From Candidatus Bathyarchaeota archaeon JdFR-04 (GTDB lineage Archaea; Thermoproteota; Bathyarchaeia; Bathyarchaeales; UBA233): 6,333 bases of DNA. Under the pieces are notes generated by a model. That model was not told the origin of the DNA and made no database searches. It was given only the letters and a program-made list of their open reading frames with translations. The stretch spans positions 1 to 6,333 of the forward strand of contig MTLR01000169.1 in assembly GCA_002010925.1 (NCBI GenBank), written 5' to 3'. Both the position numbers and the translations under genes were made by a program. This document shows, in pieces, positions 4,666 to 6,333 of this stretch (position 1 is the stretch's first letter; each line of letters begins with the position of its first letter).

Positions 4666-6333
4666 ACAGCTGTTAATAATCTTCATTCTTGTAGGAATGC
4701 TCTCTTTTGCTACTGCATTGGTTTCACCTGTTTTAAGGGCTTATAGCGTTAATGATGAAAACAAGGTTTCAGGGGTTGTATGTAGAAAAACGGAGCTTTG
4801 GGAGGTGAAATACTCTCCTACCGGGAAGTTACTTGAGAAATCTGTTTATGTCCGCTTCGAAATTTATAATAACGGCTCTTTTCCAGTTCGTTTACGAATT
4901 GTTGATCGGTTGGAGCTTATAAATTCCTCAACCCTTTCTGTTCTTTACGGGACGCCGACGCCTATGTTTGTGGAAAGTTTTGGGAACATATCCCGCATTG
5001 TTTGGGAAAATGTAACCTTGGAAGCTGGAAAAACTGTTAGATATCACTACACTGCTGAAAGCTTGAGAAGCTCGCCGATAACTGTTAACACGACCTTATT
5101 GGTAAATGGGAAAAAAGCCAAAGTAACCGAAGCTGAGCTAATATACTTCACAAAGGCAAACCTTTCCGACACCGTATCCTTCAAATTAACGTTGCAGAAC
5201 AACCTCCAACCGCTTTATGTAGCCGATAACCGAACAGCCATTCAGCCCCTTTTCTGCACAGTTTCGCTGGCACTTTCCAACGATTACTTCTCCGGAATCA
5301 AAACTTCCCCTAAGGCTAATTCCACCTCAACCCTAGCCGATAAAACAGTGATAACATGGATAACCTTCCTCGGAAACAACTCCAAAACTATCGAAGCCTC
5401 AGCGGACGTGATAGATGTAGGGTCATGGGGGGAAGTAGCCATAGACCCGATAGTTATTCAAGTTTCATCCTCATCTGAAACTCTGAAAACCTATTTCGAA
5501 AACATGGTTAACAGTTTAAACTTTTCCATAGAACTAATGGAAAATTTCATTTCCAACTCTGATAGGTTAAGTAACCAGACCCGTCAGATAGCTAAAGCAT
5601 TGGAAGAGATAGCTAGCGTTATTGAACAGTCTGGAATGCCAGATATAGCAGAACAATTGCGGCAGTTAGTTCAATCTCTTTACCAGATTTCTGCTGGCGC
5701 TAATCAAACAAGAATAGAACTGGAATCTTCCCTAAGCGAGCTTAAAAGAGAGAGAACAGGTTTGAAAGACATTTTGTTGACATTCAATTCCAAAATCATG
5801 GTTTCCTTTGACCTAGAAATTCATCCAGAAAACGGAGCAGCTTTTCCTTTGACCGTTCAACCTAAGATTGAAAAGCTGGGAGATAATAGTTGGGCAGTCA
5901 CGGCCATAAACGTGTCTAACCCCGCGGATAATGACCGCTTAATATATGGGTTAAGTATCCAGCTCAAAACCGGAGATACATTACTGGAACCCCAAGTTGA
6001 AACCTACGTTAATGGAAAGTGGAGTCTGGTAGAACCCAAAAAATTGGGATTAGAATACTACGAGCGAAATAGAACGCTGTACATTTTCCCATGGATTAGG
6101 CTTAACTCCTCCTCCAATGCCAATGTACTTTTAGATTGGGCTGGGCGTCCTCTACGCCTAAAATTGAAATGTGAAAGCGAACCTGAGGCAAGTGTTAAAA
6201 TTGACTATGCGGAACTGCACGATCGGGTGGAAGTCACAGCTACAGAAGCGCAAACCTCATACTCTATTCTACAACCCCACCTAATAATAAGAAACGCCAC
6301 AACCCCAAAAACGCCAACCCCACCCCCATCACC
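4655..6333 (+). CDS. Large secreted protein with central coiled coil, third gene of the ABC operon (partial, runs off the window)
   Basis: Open without a stop from ATG 4655 to the window edge, at least 559 residues. The family is not recognised with certainty; archaeal MacB-type operons often carry large S-layer-like or beta-sandwich secreted proteins, and this may be one. The N-terminus is a signal peptide: MKPKQ, then a hydrophobic run LLIIFILVGMLSFATALV (6-23), with possible cleavage after A29. Residues about 38-270 look beta-rich, with repeated segments like VYVRFEIYNNGSFPVRL (64-80) and VSFKLTLQNNLQPLYV (174-189), typical of extracellular Ig-like folds. Residues about 275-377 are helical and heptad-like, probably a coiled-coil hairpin with a turn near SGMPD (326-330). 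Residues about 380-545 return to beta-rich sequence. The visible end (TTPKTPTPPPS) is a Pro/Thr linker, suggesting a membrane anchor or another domain beyond the window. Fifteen NxS/T sequons support an outside location. Overlap with the ATPase and a strong Shine-Dalgarno tie it to the transporter. Its role as extracellular partner is inference. Confidence 0.88.
   Translation, partial: MKPKQLLIIFILVGMLSFATALVSPVLRAYSVNDENKVSGVVCRKTELWEVKYSPTGKLLEKSVYVRFEIYNNGSFPVRLRIVDRLELINSSTLSVLYGTPTPMFVESFGNISRIVWENVTLEAGKTVRYHYTAESLRSSPITVNTTLLVNGKKAKVTEAELIYFTKANLSDTVSFKLTLQNNLQPLYVADNRTAIQPLFCTVSLALSNDYFSGIKTSPKANSTSTLADKTVITWITFLGNNSKTIEASADVIDVGSWGEVAIDPIVIQVSSSSETLKTYFENMVNSLNFSIELMENFISNSDRLSNQTRQIAKALEEIASVIEQSGMPDIAEQLRQLVQSLYQISAGANQTRIELESSLSELKRERTGLKDILLTFNSKIMVSFDLEIHPENGAAFPLTVQPKIEKLGDNSWAVTAINVSNPADNDRLIYGLSIQLKTGDTLLEPQVETYVNGKWSLVEPKKLGLEYYERNRTLYIFPWIRLNSSSNANVLLDWAGRPLRLKLKCESEPEASVKIDYAELHDRVEVTATEAQTSYSILQPHLIIRNATTPKTPTPPPS
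6299..6333 (+). other. Pro/Thr-rich linker coding tract, C-rich low complexity
   Basis: The + strand becomes C- and A-rich with almost no G or T, encoding TTPKTPTPPPS in frame with the secreted protein. Such linkers in archaeal surface proteins commonly precede a C-terminal membrane anchor and are often O-glycosylated. Whether an anchor follows is outside the window. Confidence 0.7.

Noticed and set aside
4655..4741. Lipoprotein signal in the secreted protein
   Set aside because: No lipobox cysteine follows the hydrophobic segment; the first cysteine is residue 43, well past any cleavage site.

Overview
The window looks like chromosomal DNA from an archaeon. The evidence is a complete archaeal/eukaryal-type ATP-dependent DNA ligase, a PadR-family regulator with the N-terminal extension common in archaeal members, TATA-like promoter boxes, and a secreted protein full of N-glycosylation sequons. 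A TACK-group lineage such as Bathyarchaeia would fit the style of the proteins, but nothing here proves a lineage.

Layout. Positions 1-198 hold no convincing gene: perhaps the last codons of an upstream gene, a few tiny reading frames, an AT-rich promoter-like stretch, and an inverted repeat at 121-180 just before the ligase. The ligase runs on the + strand at 199-1902. It converges, with a 35-bp gap, on a PadR-type winged-helix repressor on the - strand (1938-2537). From the 63-bp region between 2537 and 2601 a second transcription unit runs on the + strand: a MacB/FtsX-type ABC permease (2601-3752), its LolD-type ATPase (3745-4665, 8-nt overlap), and a large secreted protein (from 4655, 11-nt overlap) that is still open at the window edge. 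These three genes each have a clear Shine-Dalgarno sequence and overlap, so they are almost certainly one operon.

How the genes work together. The padR gene is divergent from the transporter operon. The shared intergenic region contains a 23-bp inverted repeat whose centre is the alternating TATATATAT tract, so a repressor bound there would cover TATA-like sequence serving either direction. This is the usual design of a self-regulated repressor controlling an adjacent exporter. Permease and ATPase make a half-transporter of the MacB class, which moves force across the membrane to act on substrates outside. The third protein has a signal peptide, beta-rich flanks, a long central helical coiled-coil stretch and a Pro/Thr linker at the visible end. 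It is a candidate extracellular partner, a functional counterpart of MacA or of the coiled-coil effectors of FtsEX; that role is inference. The DNA ligase is a housekeeping replication/repair gene and probably unrelated to the transporter.

No tRNA, rRNA, CRISPR array, insertion sequence or integration site was seen.
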